Of a stretch of 64,000 bases of DNA, positions 26,441 to 34,575 are shown piece by piece (position 1 is the stretch's first letter; every line of letters starts with the position of its first letter). Where the stretch lies: NCBI GenBank assembly GCA_964505035.1, contig CAZDGK010000001.1:18377-82376 (forward strand), read 5' to 3'. The stretch is from CAZDGK01 sp964505035. GTDB taxonomy: Bacteria; Patescibacteriota; Saccharimonadia; UBA4664. The position numbers and the translations under genes were made by a program. The notes under the pieces are model-generated. The model had not been told where the DNA came from, did no database searches, and saw only the letters and a list, made by a program, of their open reading frames with translations.

Positions 26441-28281
26441 CTAATAGGGAAGGTCAGCGTTACCGTCGACCCCTGCCCAAGCTGCGAAGCAATCGCAATC
26501 TCGCCGCCCACATAGTGCATAATCAGCCGGTCAATATAGAGGCTCAGCCCCGCCCCTTCGTGATTAAACGTCAACGCCCCTTCAGCCTTATAAAACGGCT
26601 GGAAAAGCTGTGATAGCTGGTCTGGCGCGATCCCTTTGCCATGGTCACGCACCGTGATGCTAGCCGGCTGTCGCAGATCGCCGGCATTAGCCGCAATTTC
26701 TACCCGGCTCGGTCCCGTGCTATACGCCACCGCGTTGTCGAGCACCGATGCCACCACCTGCGACACCCAGTCGGCGTGCCGGCAGCGCAAGCTCAGCTCC
26801 GGCGGACCATCCAGCGTCACATTGCGGGCATCCGCCGCCGGCTGCAAGGCAGCCTTGGCCGGCCCCACCAGCGCAGACACCGCCACCGTCTGCAGAGGCG
26901 CCTCACTCTGACCAGCCTGCAGCCGGCCAGCTACCTCACAGCACGCCACCAGCCGCCGGTAGCGGTCATAGCCGTCATGGATCGCTTTGCCACCGGGTTG
27001 ATCGGCCGCTAGGTGCGGCAGCAGCTTAGCCAAGCCCTCTAGGCTATGGCCCATCTGCACAGCCACTTCCGCAATCAACTCCGAGCGAGCCTTGTCGACC
27101 ACCCGCTGGTGCTCCGTGACCTGCCCACGCATCTGCCGCTGCCACCCCCGCAAGCGCCGGCCTCGCAGCAGCACATACAGCCCCACGGCCAAACCGGCCA
27201 GCACCGCCCACTGCACCAGCATGTTGACCGTGCCCACGTCCACCTGGCCGACTGCCATCACCAGGAAGTTAAATGACGACGTCGCCACCACCAGCAGTCC
27301 AATTGGCAACCAAAAGCCCCACTGGGTCCAGACTCGCGCCGGCGGCATGATGGCATCCGGTGGCGGCACCGCAGCCAGCAGCGGGCTGGCATCTAGTCGT
27401 TTGAGCAGGCCAGTCGCCGCCAGATTGACCGTCTCGACCGCCACCGCCAGTCGGCTAGTGGCATCAGGCGGCAGCTCCGGCTTAAACTTGAGGCTATCCA
27501 CTCCTGCCTGCAGCAGCGTCAACGGCGTGCGCAAATAGTGCGATACCAGCTGCAGCAAGGTGGTTTTCTCGTCGGTAATCACCCGCTCATGCTCCAGCAA
27601 CCGCTGTTGCTCCAGATTGCGTGCCGCCTCCTGCTGCGCCTGCCACACCAGCACCAGCAATATGCCACCCAGCAGCGCAAAAAGCAGATAGGGGAAGCCG
27701 CGCACTACTGGCAGCGGCACTTGGGCAATGATGCGCTGCAGCTGAGCCGCCACCGCTGGCGTCAGCAGCCCAAACAGCGTCCCGGCTGTCGCCGCGGCCG
27801 CCTGCACCGACACCGTAAAGTCAGTCGTAGTCACATCGGCGCCTTGCCGCACCAACACCCGCACGTGCTTACCTGGCCGCTGATCGGTCGGCCAGTCCCA
27901 CCGGGCCGTGCCATCGGCATCAGGCTTCACTGAAGCCACCAATTGGCCGTCTATATAGAAGTCCACACTATCAAAGCTCTGTCCTTGGCCATTGAGCGGC
28001 GTGACGGTCACCACATAGTGCGGCCGCGGCAACACCTGCCCGTTATGCAGATTAATGGCGTACTGCAGGCCGCTCGGCGCCGTCACCACGGTCGACTCGA
28101 CCGGCGTCGAAGTCGGCGACGTCGCGGGACTCACGCTCGGCGACACACACGCCGTATCGCAGCCATTGTATGGCCCGTCGCCATACGGCCCCACACCATA
28201 GGCCGTCGCCGCAGCAACCACCGGGGCCAATAGCCACAGCAACCCCAGCCCCAAACCCACTGCCTGCCATACCCGCCTCAC
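26437..28281 (-). CDS. Atypical membrane sensor kinase (HisKA and HATPase separated by helices)
   Basis: A protein of about 614 residues: signal peptide, 'GPYGDGPYNGC' motif, Ser/Pro/Thr linker, an Ig-like exported domain, a transmembrane helix, then a HisKA-like segment with 'SHYLRTPL' (His near residue 248). Instead of an ATPase domain, two further transmembrane helices follow, then a second coiled region with 'VQMGHSLEGL', and only then HATPase_c (G1 'DHGKGI', G2 'GAGLSLYI'). GTG 28281 starts the signal peptide directly; the longer TTG frame overlaps a TATGAT promoter. No response regulator is adjacent. Confidence 0.75.
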   Translation of the reverse strand: MRRVWQAVGLGLGLLWLLAPVVAAATAYGVGPYGDGPYNGCDTACVSPSVSPATSPTSTPVESTVVTAPSGLQYAINLHNGQVLPRPHYVVTVTPLNGQGQSFDSVDFYIDGQLVASVKPDADGTARWDWPTDQRPGKHVRVLVRQGADVTTTDFTVSVQAAAATAGTLFGLLTPAVAAQLQRIIAQVPLPVVRGFPYLLFALLGGILLVLVWQAQQEAARNLEQQRLLEHERVITDEKTTLLQLVSHYLRTPLTLLQAGVDSLKFKPELPPDATSRLAVAVETVNLAATGLLKRLDASPLLAAVPPPDAIMPPARVWTQWGFWLPIGLLVVATSSFNFLVMAVGQVDVGTVNMLVQWAVLAGLAVGLYVLLRGRRLRGWQRQMRGQVTEHQRVVDKARSELIAEVAVQMGHSLEGLAKLLPHLAADQPGGKAIHDGYDRYRRLVACCEVAGRLQAGQSEAPLQTVAVSALVGPAKAALQPAADARNVTLDGPPELSLRCRHADWVSQVVASVLDNAVAYSTGPSRVEIAANAGDLRQPASITVRDHGKGIAPDQLSQLFQPFYKAEGALTFNHEGAGLSLYIDRLIMHYVGGEIAIASQLGQGSTVTLTFPIS

Positions 28282-28376
28282 GTACCGACTCTCGCCCTGC
28301 TTATGCTTCTCATCATACCGCACCTTGTCCAAACATAACTGGTTTGATACACTGACCCCAACAGCCAGGAGTGGAT

Positions 28377-28574
28377 ATGGTCAAACAACGCGTCGAGCAA
28401 GTGCTCGCCCAAGAAGTCACCCGCCGCCAGTTCCTGGTACACGCCGGTCTAGCGCTCCTGGCCGTCGTGGGCCTACCGGCCCTGCTGCGCGCCCTGGAGG
28501 TCGGCGGGCGGCACCCTGATGGCGCCGGGGGATATGGCGGCTCATCCTATGGCGGCCAGGCCAACAAGCCATAA
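28377..28574 (+). CDS. Small protein with twin-arginine signal, Gly/Tyr-rich tail
   Basis: A 65-residue protein. 'TRRQFLVHAG' (Arg 16-17) followed by a hydrophobic stretch of about 16 residues fits the Tat consensus S/T-R-R-x-F-L. The tail 'GGYGGSSYGGQ' is short and likely surface-exposed. It may stay anchored by its signal. The ribosome site CAGGAG precedes ATG 28377, and an extended -10 (TGA-TACACT) lies about 20 bases before that. It is divergent from the atypical kinase, whose exported region carries a similar Gly-Tyr motif. Confidence 0.65.
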   Translation: MVKQRVEQVLAQEVTRRQFLVHAGLALLAVVGLPALLRALEVGGRHPDGAGGYGGSSYGGQANKP

Positions 28575-28585
28575 TGGTTCTATTA

Positions 28586-28644
28586 TTGACTTACACCTGG
28601 TTTTCAGGCATATTATTGACAAAGCCGACGGCTTTTTAAATTTG
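28586..28644 (+). promoter_or_regulatory. Tandem promoters and short hairpin before secE
   Basis: The sequence TATTATTGAC occurs twice (28581 and 28611). It gives TTGACT-17-CATATT (28586-28614) and TTGACA-15-TAAATT (28616-28642), the second ending 7 bases before the secE ATG. Between them AAAGCC-GAC-GGCTTT (28621-28635) forms a small hairpin with trailing T, possibly ending the preceding transcript. Confidence 0.5.
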
Positions 28645-28649
28645 TCGCT

Positions 28650-28838
28650 ATGAAACCACTCATCGAATACCTCACCGCCAGCCGGGCCGAGTTAGCCAAA
28701 GTAGCCTGGCCCAGCCGCCGCCAAACCGCCCGGCTAACGTTCCTCGTGATCGGGTTCTCGCTCGTATTCGCCGCCGCCCTCGGTTTACTCGACTTCGCTT
28801 TCTCAGAGTTGCTCCGCCGCGTAATTATTAAGGGATAA
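28650..28838 (+). CDS. secE: Preprotein translocase subunit SecE
   Basis: A 62-residue minimal SecE. The amphipathic 'RAELAKVAWPSRRQTARLT' carries the conserved K-V-x-W-P motif, followed by one transmembrane helix. The position directly before nusG is the universal bacterial arrangement. No ribosome site is visible, and the -10-like TAAATT 7 bases upstream suggests a leaderless start. SecE stabilises SecY. Confidence 0.92.
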   Translation: MKPLIEYLTASRAELAKVAWPSRRQTARLTFLVIGFSLVFAAALGLLDFAFSELLRRVIIKG

Positions 28839-28840
28839 CT

Positions 28841-29383
28841 ATGTCCGAATCTGCCAAGACTAAGCACCACTGGTACGTCATTCACACCTACTCCGGCTAC
28901 GAAGACCGCGTCGCCGAAAACCTGCGTCAGCGCATCGAGACCATGCACATGCAGGACAAAATCTTTGACGTCATCGTGCCCAAAGAAAACCAGATCGAGA
29001 TCAAAAACGGCCGCCGGCGCATCGTCGAGCGCCGCATCTTCCCCGGCTACGTCCTGGTGCAGATGGATGTTACCGAAGACTCTTGGTATGTCGTGCGTAA
29101 CACTCCCAATGTCACCGGCTTCGTCGGATCCGGCACGACACCTACCGCCGTCAGCGAGGATGAGGTCCGCCACATCCAGAAGCGCATGGGCGTCGAAGAG
29201 CCCAAGTTTAAGATCGACTTTAGCGTTGGCGAAGCCGTCAACATCACCGACGGTCCCTTCAAGGGCTTCGACGGCATGGTCAATGAGATTGACGAGAACA
29301 AGGGCAAGATCAAGGTCCTCGTCAACATGTTTGGCCGCGAAACGCCAGTCGAGCTCGACAGCCTCCAGGTCAAGAAGATCTAA
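28841..29383 (+). CDS. nusG: Transcription termination/antitermination factor NusG
   Basis: A 180-residue protein: NGN domain ('HWYVIHTYSGYEDRVAENL', 'FPGYVLVQM') and a C-terminal KOW domain ('VGEAVNITDGPFKGFDGMVNEID'). It binds RNA polymerase and links transcription to translation or Rho. It lies two bases after secE. Confidence 0.96.
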   Translation: MSESAKTKHHWYVIHTYSGYEDRVAENLRQRIETMHMQDKIFDVIVPKENQIEIKNGRRRIVERRIFPGYVLVQMDVTEDSWYVVRNTPNVTGFVGSGTTPTAVSEDEVRHIQKRMGVEEPKFKIDFSVGEAVNITDGPFKGFDGMVNEIDENKGKIKVLVNMFGRETPVELDSLQVKKI

Positions 29384-29421
29384 CCGTTCCCGATACTGGA
29401 CTTCACAAACATCACCAAATC

Positions 29422-29430
29422 TGCTACTAT
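29422..29430 (+). promoter_or_regulatory. Extended -10 promoter of rplK
   Basis: TGC-TACTAT, the same extended -10 form used at many leaderless genes here. Transcription would start near 29437, giving a leader of about 57 bases that holds the L1 operator. Confidence 0.5.
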
Positions 29431-29450
29431 ACCGCAGATATTCGTTATAA

Positions 29451-29487
29451 GTGGGAGCCGCGAACCGGCGCTCGTACCACAAAGGAG
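29451..29487 (+). promoter_or_regulatory. Putative L1-binding operator before rplK
   Basis: GTGGGAGC (29451-29458) pairs with GCTC-GTA-CCAC (29470-29480), leaving an asymmetric internal GTA loop. This copies the L1-binding stem of 23S rRNA (GGUGGGAGGC...UACCACC). The hairpin ends immediately before the AAAGGAG ribosome site, so L1 binding would block rplK translation. Confidence 0.65.
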
Positions 29488-29493
29488 TAACTC

Positions 29494-29925
29494 ATGGCAG
29501 TCGCCAAACCAGTCAAAGCCAACGTCAAATTCCGCCTCCAGGGCGGCAAAGCCACCCCGGCCCCGCCGGTCGGTTCGATTTTGGGCGCCCAGGGCGTCAA
29601 CATGATGGACTTCGTCAACACCTTTAACGACCAAACCAAGGACCTGGGCGACCAGCTACTCAACGTCCGCGTGCGCATCTTTGAAGACCGCACGTTCACC
29701 TTTACCTACACTGGCGAGACCATGGTCAGCCGCATTCGCAAGGCCTCGGGCCAAGACAAAGGCTCTGGCACTCCCAACAAGACCAAGGTCGGTAAGCTGA
29801 CCAAGGCCCAGGTGCAAGAGCTAGCCGAAGCCAAAATGAAGGACATGAACGCTCACGAGCTCGCCGCCGCCATGAAGACCGTGGCCGGCACTGCCCGCTC
29901 CATGGGCATTGAGGTAGTTGATTAA
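29494..29925 (+). CDS. rplK: 50S ribosomal protein L11
   Basis: A 143-residue protein. The N-terminal domain has 'KFRLQGGKATPAPPVGSILGAQGVNMMDFVNTFN' (the Pro-rich loop and G-A/P-x-x-V-N motif) and the C-terminal RNA-binding domain ends 'VAGTARSMGIEVVD'. It binds the GTPase-associated centre of 23S rRNA. Strong AAAGGAG; L1-type operator upstream. Confidence 0.97.
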   Translation: MAVAKPVKANVKFRLQGGKATPAPPVGSILGAQGVNMMDFVNTFNDQTKDLGDQLLNVRVRIFEDRTFTFTYTGETMVSRIRKASGQDKGSGTPNKTKVGKLTKAQVQELAEAKMKDMNAHELAAAMKTVAGTARSMGIEVVD

Positions 29926-29931
29926 CTAACC

Positions 29932-29974
29932 GTGGGAGGCTCTGCCCAAGCGCAAGCCGCACGCACCACAGGAG
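29932..29974 (+). promoter_or_regulatory. Second putative L1-binding operator, before rplA
   Basis: GTGGGAGGCT (29932-29941) pairs with AGCC...CACCAC (29955-29969), again ending against a ribosome site (AGGAG 29970-29974). The 5' strand GTGGGAGGCT is identical to the core of the L1 site in E. coli 23S rRNA as I recall it. Confidence 0.65.
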
Positions 29975-29983
29975 ATTATTTAC

Positions 29984-31036
29984 ATGGCAACCAAGAAAAA
30001 AGTTGAAGACACCGTCGAAGAGGTCGTTGAAACCCCCGAAGCGACCGAAGCGGTAGAGGTTCTGGACACACCCGTCGAGCTCGTCACCGAAGCGCCGTCG
30101 GCCGACACGAGCAGCGACACCGGCGAGACTAGCGCAGACGAAACTGACGCAGACGAGACCGAAGAGGCCAAGATCGCCAAGGCCGGCAAGCGTAGCGCCA
30201 AGGCTGTCCGCGAGGCCGAAGCCGAAGAGGCCCGCCAGGAGGCCAAGGAGCACCGCGCCGAGACCGAGGCAGCCACCGACGCCGCCCCCAAAGCAGCCAA
30301 GCGCTCCACGCCCAACCCACTTCACCAGCACGGCAAGAAGTACCGCGAGGCCGCCAAGCTTGTCGACCGCACCAAGCAGTACGAGCTAGCCGAGGCCCTG
30401 GAACTTGCCCAGAAGACGAGCACCACCAAGTTTGACAGCTCCGTCGAGCTGCACATCAGCCTCGGTGTTGACCCTCGCCAAGCCGACCAAATGGTGCGCG
30501 CCAGCGTCGTGCTACCGCACGGTACCGGCCGCAGCCTGCGCGTCGCCGTCTTCGCCGATGGCAAGGCCGCCGATGACGCCAAGACCGCCGGCGCCGATAT
30601 CGTGGGTACCGACAAACTGCTAGCCGACATCGAGGCCGGCAAGCTAGACTTTGACGTCCTGATCGCCACTCCCGACAAGATGGCCGGTCTCGGCAAAGTC
30701 GCCAAGGTTCTCGGTCCGCGCGGCCTCATGCCTAACCCCAAGTCCGGCACCGTCACCCCCGACGTCGCCAAGGCCGTCACCGAAACCAAGACCGGCAAGG
30801 TTGAGTTCCGTATCGACAAGCAAGCCATTGTGCACATCGCCGTCGGCAAAGTCAGCTTCAAGGCCGCCGATCTGCTCGACAATGCCACCACCCTCATCAA
30901 GGCCGTCCTAAAGGCCAAGCCGGCCGCTGCCAAGGGCACCTACGTGAAAACCATTGCCGTCACCACCTCCATGGGTCCCGGCATCAAAATCGACGCTCCC
31001 ACCACCACCAGCGCTCTGTCTACCAGCAAAAAGTAG
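29984..31036 (+). CDS. rplA: 50S ribosomal protein L1 with long acidic N-terminal extension
   Basis: A 350-residue protein; the usual L1 is about 230. Residues 1-110 are Glu/Asp/Ala/Thr/Lys-rich and look disordered. The L1 core starts near '[26 protein letters not shown]' and carries '[28 protein letters not shown]', the family signature. L1 forms the mobile stalk near the E site and represses its own operon. The start ATG is fixed by AGGAG; no internal start would remove the extension cleanly. Confidence 0.95.
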   Translation: MATKKKVEDTVEEVVETPEATEAVEVLDTPVELVTEAPSADTSSDTGETSADETDADETEEAKIAKAGKRSAKAVREAEAEEARQEAKEHRAETEAATDAAPKAAKRSTPNPLHQHGKKYREAAKLVDRTKQYELAEALELAQKTSTTKFDSSVELHISLGVDPRQADQMVRASVVLPHGTGRSLRVAVFADGKAADDAKTAGADIVGTDKLLADIEAGKLDFDVLIATPDKMAGLGKVAKVLGPRGLMPNPKSGTVTPDVAKAVTETKTGKVEFRIDKQAIVHIAVGKVSFKAADLLDNATTLIKAVLKAKPAAAKGTYVKTIAVTTSMGPGIKIDAPTTTSALSTSKK

Positions 31037-31080
31037 CCATTTAGCGCGCCATCTCATACAATCTGGGAAAGGGGAATGAG

Positions 31081-31680
31081 ATGGCAATTTCGAGTGGGAT
31101 CTTTGGTGATGGCTCCAATTTTGAGCAACGCAACCTCGCCAACTATGAGGTCGTAGCCGAGAGCGTTCAGTTACTGAAGGCTCTCGGGCTCAAGATTGTC
31201 CTCACCGCCGGCTCGTTTGACCTCATTCACGAAGGCCACGCCCAGTATCTGGAGCGCGCCCGTCAGTTTGGCGACCTCCTCATCACTGGCGTCGACTCCG
31301 ACGACAAGATCCGCCACCGCAAAGGCCCAGACCGGCCCATCGTGCCGCAGGCCGAGCGTTTGCGCATGTTGACGCATCTGCGCCACGTCGACTTAGTCGT
31401 GCTCAAGCCACTCGAGGCCGAGAAATGGGCGCTCATCAAAGCCGTCCGCCCCGACGTGCTAGTGGCCACCGAGGAGACCTACACCCAAGACCAGATCACC
31501 GAGCTCGAGCGGCTCTATTGTGGCCGCGTCGAAGTCCTTCCGCGCATGGCCACCACGACCACCTCGGCCAGGCTGCGCCTTCTCCAGCTCAATCTCGCCG
31601 ATCGCATGACCAGCCGCCTCGCCAATCAGCTGCCCGACATTGTCCGCCAAGTCATCCGCGACCAAATCGAAGGCCGCTAG
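31081..31680 (+). CDS. Cytidylyltransferase-like nucleotidyltransferase (RfaE C-terminal/TagD type)
   Basis: A 199-residue protein: 'VLTAGSFDLIHEGHAQYLERAR' gives the G-x-F-D-x-x-H-x-G-H nucleotide-binding motif, and 'TTTSARLR' matches the C-terminal x-S-[ST]-x-x-R motif. Such enzymes activate sugar or lipid phosphates or cofactors with CTP or ATP; the substrate cannot be told. GGAAAGGGG precedes ATG 31081, and TACAAT lies about 25 bases upstream. It is followed after 3 bases by the deaminase gene, so the two are co-transcribed. Confidence 0.82.
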   Translation: MAISSGIFGDGSNFEQRNLANYEVVAESVQLLKALGLKIVLTAGSFDLIHEGHAQYLERARQFGDLLITGVDSDDKIRHRKGPDRPIVPQAERLRMLTHLRHVDLVVLKPLEAEKWALIKAVRPDVLVATEETYTQDQITELERLYCGRVEVLPRMATTTTSARLRLLQLNLADRMTSRLANQLPDIVRQVIRDQIEGR

Positions 31681-31683
31681 CCC

Positions 31684-32520
31684 ATGTCCAAGCAGCTGCT
31701 TGTCTACATTCCGGTTGTGCACGCCGGCTATATCACCCTGTTCGACCGCCACCTCGATGCCGACGAAGTATTATTAATTGGCCCTGACTTTACTCGCGAT
31801 TGGCCTATACTAGCCAAGGAAATTCGTGCCCTCGAGCCCAAACTTGCCCTCAGTAGTCTCCAGGCCATCTACCCGAGACTGCGGCTGCGCATCATCGGAC
31901 CGGCCGATCTGCCCAGTGCCGTCACCGCCACCACCCTGATCGCGCCAGCGGAGGACCTATTGCGGCATCTCATCAGTCATTATCACCTCGACCAGGGCCG
32001 GGATGTCCAATATGACCCAACCTTCCTACGCTGGGATCGCGACTCCAGCCGTGACGCACGTCCCGTCCAGCTCACCCCAGCCACGCCGCTGTCCGAACTC
32101 GACCAGTCCATGCTCGGTCTGGCCACGGATGCCGCGCGCCGCAGCTCCGACTGGTGGCGCCAAGTCGGCGCCGTCGCCGCCACGCCCACTGGCCCTCTCG
32201 TCGCCCACAATCACCACCTGCCCACGCCGTACGCACCCTACATCAGCGGCGATCCGCGCAACAACTTCCGCCGCGGCGAGTATCTGCAGCTATCGACGGC
32301 CATTCATGCCGAGGCCGCCATCATCGCCCAGGCCGCCCGCCGGGGCATCAGCCTCCAGCGCACTACCATGTTCGTGACCACCTTTCCGTGCCCAGCGTGT
32401 GCCCGGCTCATCGCCGAGACCGGCATTGCCAAGCTGTATGTAGCCGACGCCTACAGCCTGCTCGACGGCGCCGATATCCTCGCCACCGCCGGTGTCGAAA
32501 TCATTTGGGTCAAGACGTAG
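31684..32520 (+). CDS. dCMP/cytidine deaminase-family protein with extra N-terminal domain
   Basis: A 278-residue protein. The C-terminal 150 residues are a zinc deaminase: 'STAIHAEAAIIAQAA' (His and catalytic Glu) and 'TTFPCPACARLIAETGI' (the two Cys ligands), like ComEB dCMP deaminases. The first 115 residues have no motif I recognise. A dCMP deaminase would supply dUMP to ThyA encoded nearby, although other nucleic-acid deaminase substrates are possible. Confidence 0.8.
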   Translation: MSKQLLVYIPVVHAGYITLFDRHLDADEVLLIGPDFTRDWPILAKEIRALEPKLALSSLQAIYPRLRLRIIGPADLPSAVTATTLIAPAEDLLRHLISHYHLDQGRDVQYDPTFLRWDRDSSRDARPVQLTPATPLSELDQSMLGLATDAARRSSDWWRQVGAVAATPTGPLVAHNHHLPTPYAPYISGDPRNNFRRGEYLQLSTAIHAEAAIIAQAARRGISLQRTTMFVTTFPCPACARLIAETGIAKLYVADAYSLLDGADILATAGVEIIWVKT

Positions 32521-32521
32521 A

Positions 32522-32558
32522 AAGCCCCTTGTTCTCTGATCGCAAGAACAAGGGGCTT
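32522..32558. terminator. Bidirectional terminator
   Basis: A perfect 14-base-pair stem (32522-32535 with 32545-32558) with a 9-base loop between convergent genes. T-rich sequence flanks it on the minus-strand side. Confidence 0.75.
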
Positions 32559-32562
32559 CGGC

Positions 32563-33018
32563 TCAAGCGGCCGGTCGCCCGGTTAGCTTGACCTTGATCG
32601 GCTCGTGAGCGGGATCATTGGTGTCGCCCACGACCACATGAGCGTGGACGTGGAAGATGGTGCCGGCAGTGTGGGCCGGGTGACCATTGCGAACGAAGAA
32701 GCCGTAGTGCTCAAACTCAAATCTGAGCCTCAGCACCCTCAGCAGCCACCCCAGCTCCATCCAAGCCTCGGGGCTCAGATCGGCCACATCGGTGATGTGT
32801 TGCTTGGGTAGTAGCAAGAAGTGCAGTCTGGAGCCAGCATAAGGAAATTGGTTGAACGTCACCGCCCAATAATCCGCCTCCTCAATGATTGGCCCCTCCT
32901 GCTCGGCGGCGAGATGCTCCGGGCAAAACATGCAAATACCCGATTCCTCCAGCCGCACCATCTTGGCCCGCTGCTCGTCAGTGCGCGCATTGGGCAGATA
33001 GTAGAGTGGCCTATTCAT
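32563..33018 (-). CDS. HIT-family hydrolase/transferase
   Basis: A 151-residue protein with the histidine triad 'HVHAHVVV', a possible zinc-binding 'CMFCPEHL' near residue 30, and 'LLPKQHITDVADLS' typical of HIT proteins. These act on nucleotidyl phosphates such as diadenosine polyphosphates or aminoacyl-AMP. The start ATG 33018 overlaps the end of folA by 8 bases; a longer frame through folA is not credible. Confidence 0.85.
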   Translation of the reverse strand: MNRPLYYLPNARTDEQRAKMVRLEESGICMFCPEHLAAEQEGPIIEEADYWAVTFNQFPYAGSRLHFLLLPKQHITDVADLSPEAWMELGWLLRVLRLRFEFEHYGFFVRNGHPAHTAGTIFHVHAHVVVGDTNDPAHEPIKVKLTGRPAA

Positions 33019-33565
33019 CCTGCCACGTCCTCGCTCGGTACGACATTCGTTCCCAGTACCGAACTCCGGTCGGAAACTGGTCTCGCTCGTCGTACTGCTT
33101 GCACGACTCGATGCGCACCAGCCGGAAGCTGCCAAGCCAATCGAGTGGCATAAACGCATCCGCGCCGGCCACCCTTGTCTCAACCACCGTCTGGTAGATC
33201 CGGTCTGTCCGGCCCAGACATTGGCTATAGACCGCCGCGCCGCCGATGACAAATACCTCGTCATCGCCGTTTTCCTGGGCCAGACACTCTGCCCGGTCCA
33301 GAGCCGCTCCAACACTCCCTGCCCACTCGACGCCCTCCAGGGGCGGCCGGTCGGGCTGATGTGTCGCCACCACGCAGGTGCGGCCAGGCAATGATTTGCC
33401 CAACCGCGCCACGATCGAGGCGTGAGTCCGCGAGCCAACCACCAGCACGTGGCCGGTGGTCAGCTCGCGAAACCGCTTGAGGTCGCTGGGGATGTGCCAG
33501 GGCAAATCATTGCCCCGGCCAATCGCTCCAGCGCGGTCCGTTGCTACCACCATCGAGATGGTCAT
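33011..33565 (-). CDS. folA: Dihydrofolate reductase
   Basis: A 184-residue protein: 'ISMVVATDRAGAIGRGNDLPWHIPSDLKRFRELT' holds the substrate-site Trp, the acidic residue (Asp 28-like) and the Met20-type loop; 'VLVVGSRTHASI' and 'EVFVIGGAAVYSQCL' form the NADPH site. It regenerates tetrahydrofolate after ThyA. The start overlaps the thyA stop by 4 bases, so thyA-folA-HIT form a coupled operon. Confidence 0.92.
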   Translation of the reverse strand: MTISMVVATDRAGAIGRGNDLPWHIPSDLKRFRELTTGHVLVVGSRTHASIVARLGKSLPGRTCVVATHQPDRPPLEGVEWAGSVGAALDRAECLAQENGDDEVFVIGGAAVYSQCLGRTDRIYQTVVETRVAGADAFMPLDWLGSFRLVRIESCKQYDERDQFPTGVRYWERMSYRARTWQDE

Positions 33566-34455
33566 GGTAGCACCGGCATGCGCAGACCCGGATGCGGGTC
33601 GTAGTCGAACAGCTCAAAGTGCTCGGCCCGGAAGTCATGGATGTCCGTGATCTTCTGGCCGGCCACCGTCAGAGCCACCGTCGGCAATCGCCGCGGCTCG
33701 CGATACAGCATGGTACGAACGTACTGCAGCTGGCCGGAGTAGATGTGTGCATCCGAGATGGTGTGATAGTACACGCCCGCCGGAATCCCGGTGAGCTGCT
33801 CCAGCATCAGCAGGAGCGCCGCGTACTGCACCATGTTGGACGGCACGCCGCCCGGCACATCGCCACTGCGCTGGAACATGTGCAAATGCAGCCGCCCGTT
33901 TAGGACGCGCACGTGCACCCAGCCGTGACAGGGCGCGATGGTGGTTTTGGGCGTCTTACCCTTGCCACGCACCTGGTACTGCGGGATCCACGGACTCACG
34001 AAGTGCGTCCGGTCGTCCGGCAGCTCGCGGATCTGCTCCACCAGGTGCTGGTACTGGTCGAAGGGCGGACCCTCAGCAGTGGGAAAGTATCGAAACGCCC
34101 CACCGTAGAATCCAGGACCCATCGTGCCCGGCGGCAGGCCACGCTTGGCGGTCTTCTCGGGCGTCGCCCAAGGATCCCACCAGTCGCAGCCAAATGCCTC
34201 CATCTCGTCCAGGCTAGTCGCGCCGTTGATAAACGCGCACAGTTCGCCGATTGGCTTACGCCAGAAGCCGTTGAGGCTCCGATCGGTGATCATCGGGAAA
34301 CCATTGGCCAGCTCGAACTTCATTACCTGCTGCATCAGCGTCAATGCCACTTCACCCTGACGGGTGGGCACCTCTTCGCCAGCGGTCACAATATTGTGCA
34401 ACAGCTGGCGGTATTGGCTGTCCGGCTCGCGCCTTTCGTATGCAAGGTACTTCAC
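33562..34455 (-). CDS. thyA: Thymidylate synthase
   Basis: A 297-residue protein: 'MITDRSLNGFWRKPIGELCAFINGAT' (folate/PLP-like region), catalytic Cys in 'IAPCHGWVHV', 'QRSGDVPGGVPSNMVQYAALL' with the dUMP-binding Arg-Ser and Asn, and 'DAHIYSGQLQYV'. It converts dUMP to dTMP with methylene-THF. GTG 34455 follows AAAGGGGGG by 4 bases. The conserved Q in the PCH-x3-Q motif is H here ('CHGWVH'), so a variant of the TS/hydroxymethylase family should be kept in mind. Confidence 0.9.
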   Translation of the reverse strand: MKYLAYERREPDSQYRQLLHNIVTAGEEVPTRQGEVALTLMQQVMKFELANGFPMITDRSLNGFWRKPIGELCAFINGATSLDEMEAFGCDWWDPWATPEKTAKRGLPPGTMGPGFYGGAFRYFPTAEGPPFDQYQHLVEQIRELPDDRTHFVSPWIPQYQVRGKGKTPKTTIAPCHGWVHVRVLNGRLHLHMFQRSGDVPGGVPSNMVQYAALLLMLEQLTGIPAGVYYHTISDAHIYSGQLQYVRTMLYREPRRLPTVALTVAGQKITDIHDFRAEHFELFDYDPHPGLRMPVLP

Positions 34456-34502
34456 TGGACCCCCCTTTCTATCGGTATAAGGGCCAGCCGCCACACTGTA
34501 CC
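34443..34502 (-). repeat. Leader/start region of thyA, copy 1 of an imperfect duplication
   Basis: This segment (the 5' end of thyA, its ribosome site and upstream bases) is closely similar to 37609-37673. Shared blocks include CAAGGTACTTCAC, TTCTAT, GCCAGCCG and CACT-TACCA in the same order. It suggests a copied leader or a shared regulatory sequence. Confidence 0.6.
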
Positions 34503-34575
34503 ATAGCACCCACAGATCTGCTATACTCCTTGGCAGTCTGCCGCAAGGGCAGCCAGTTCCTAGAAGGGAAGTCCC

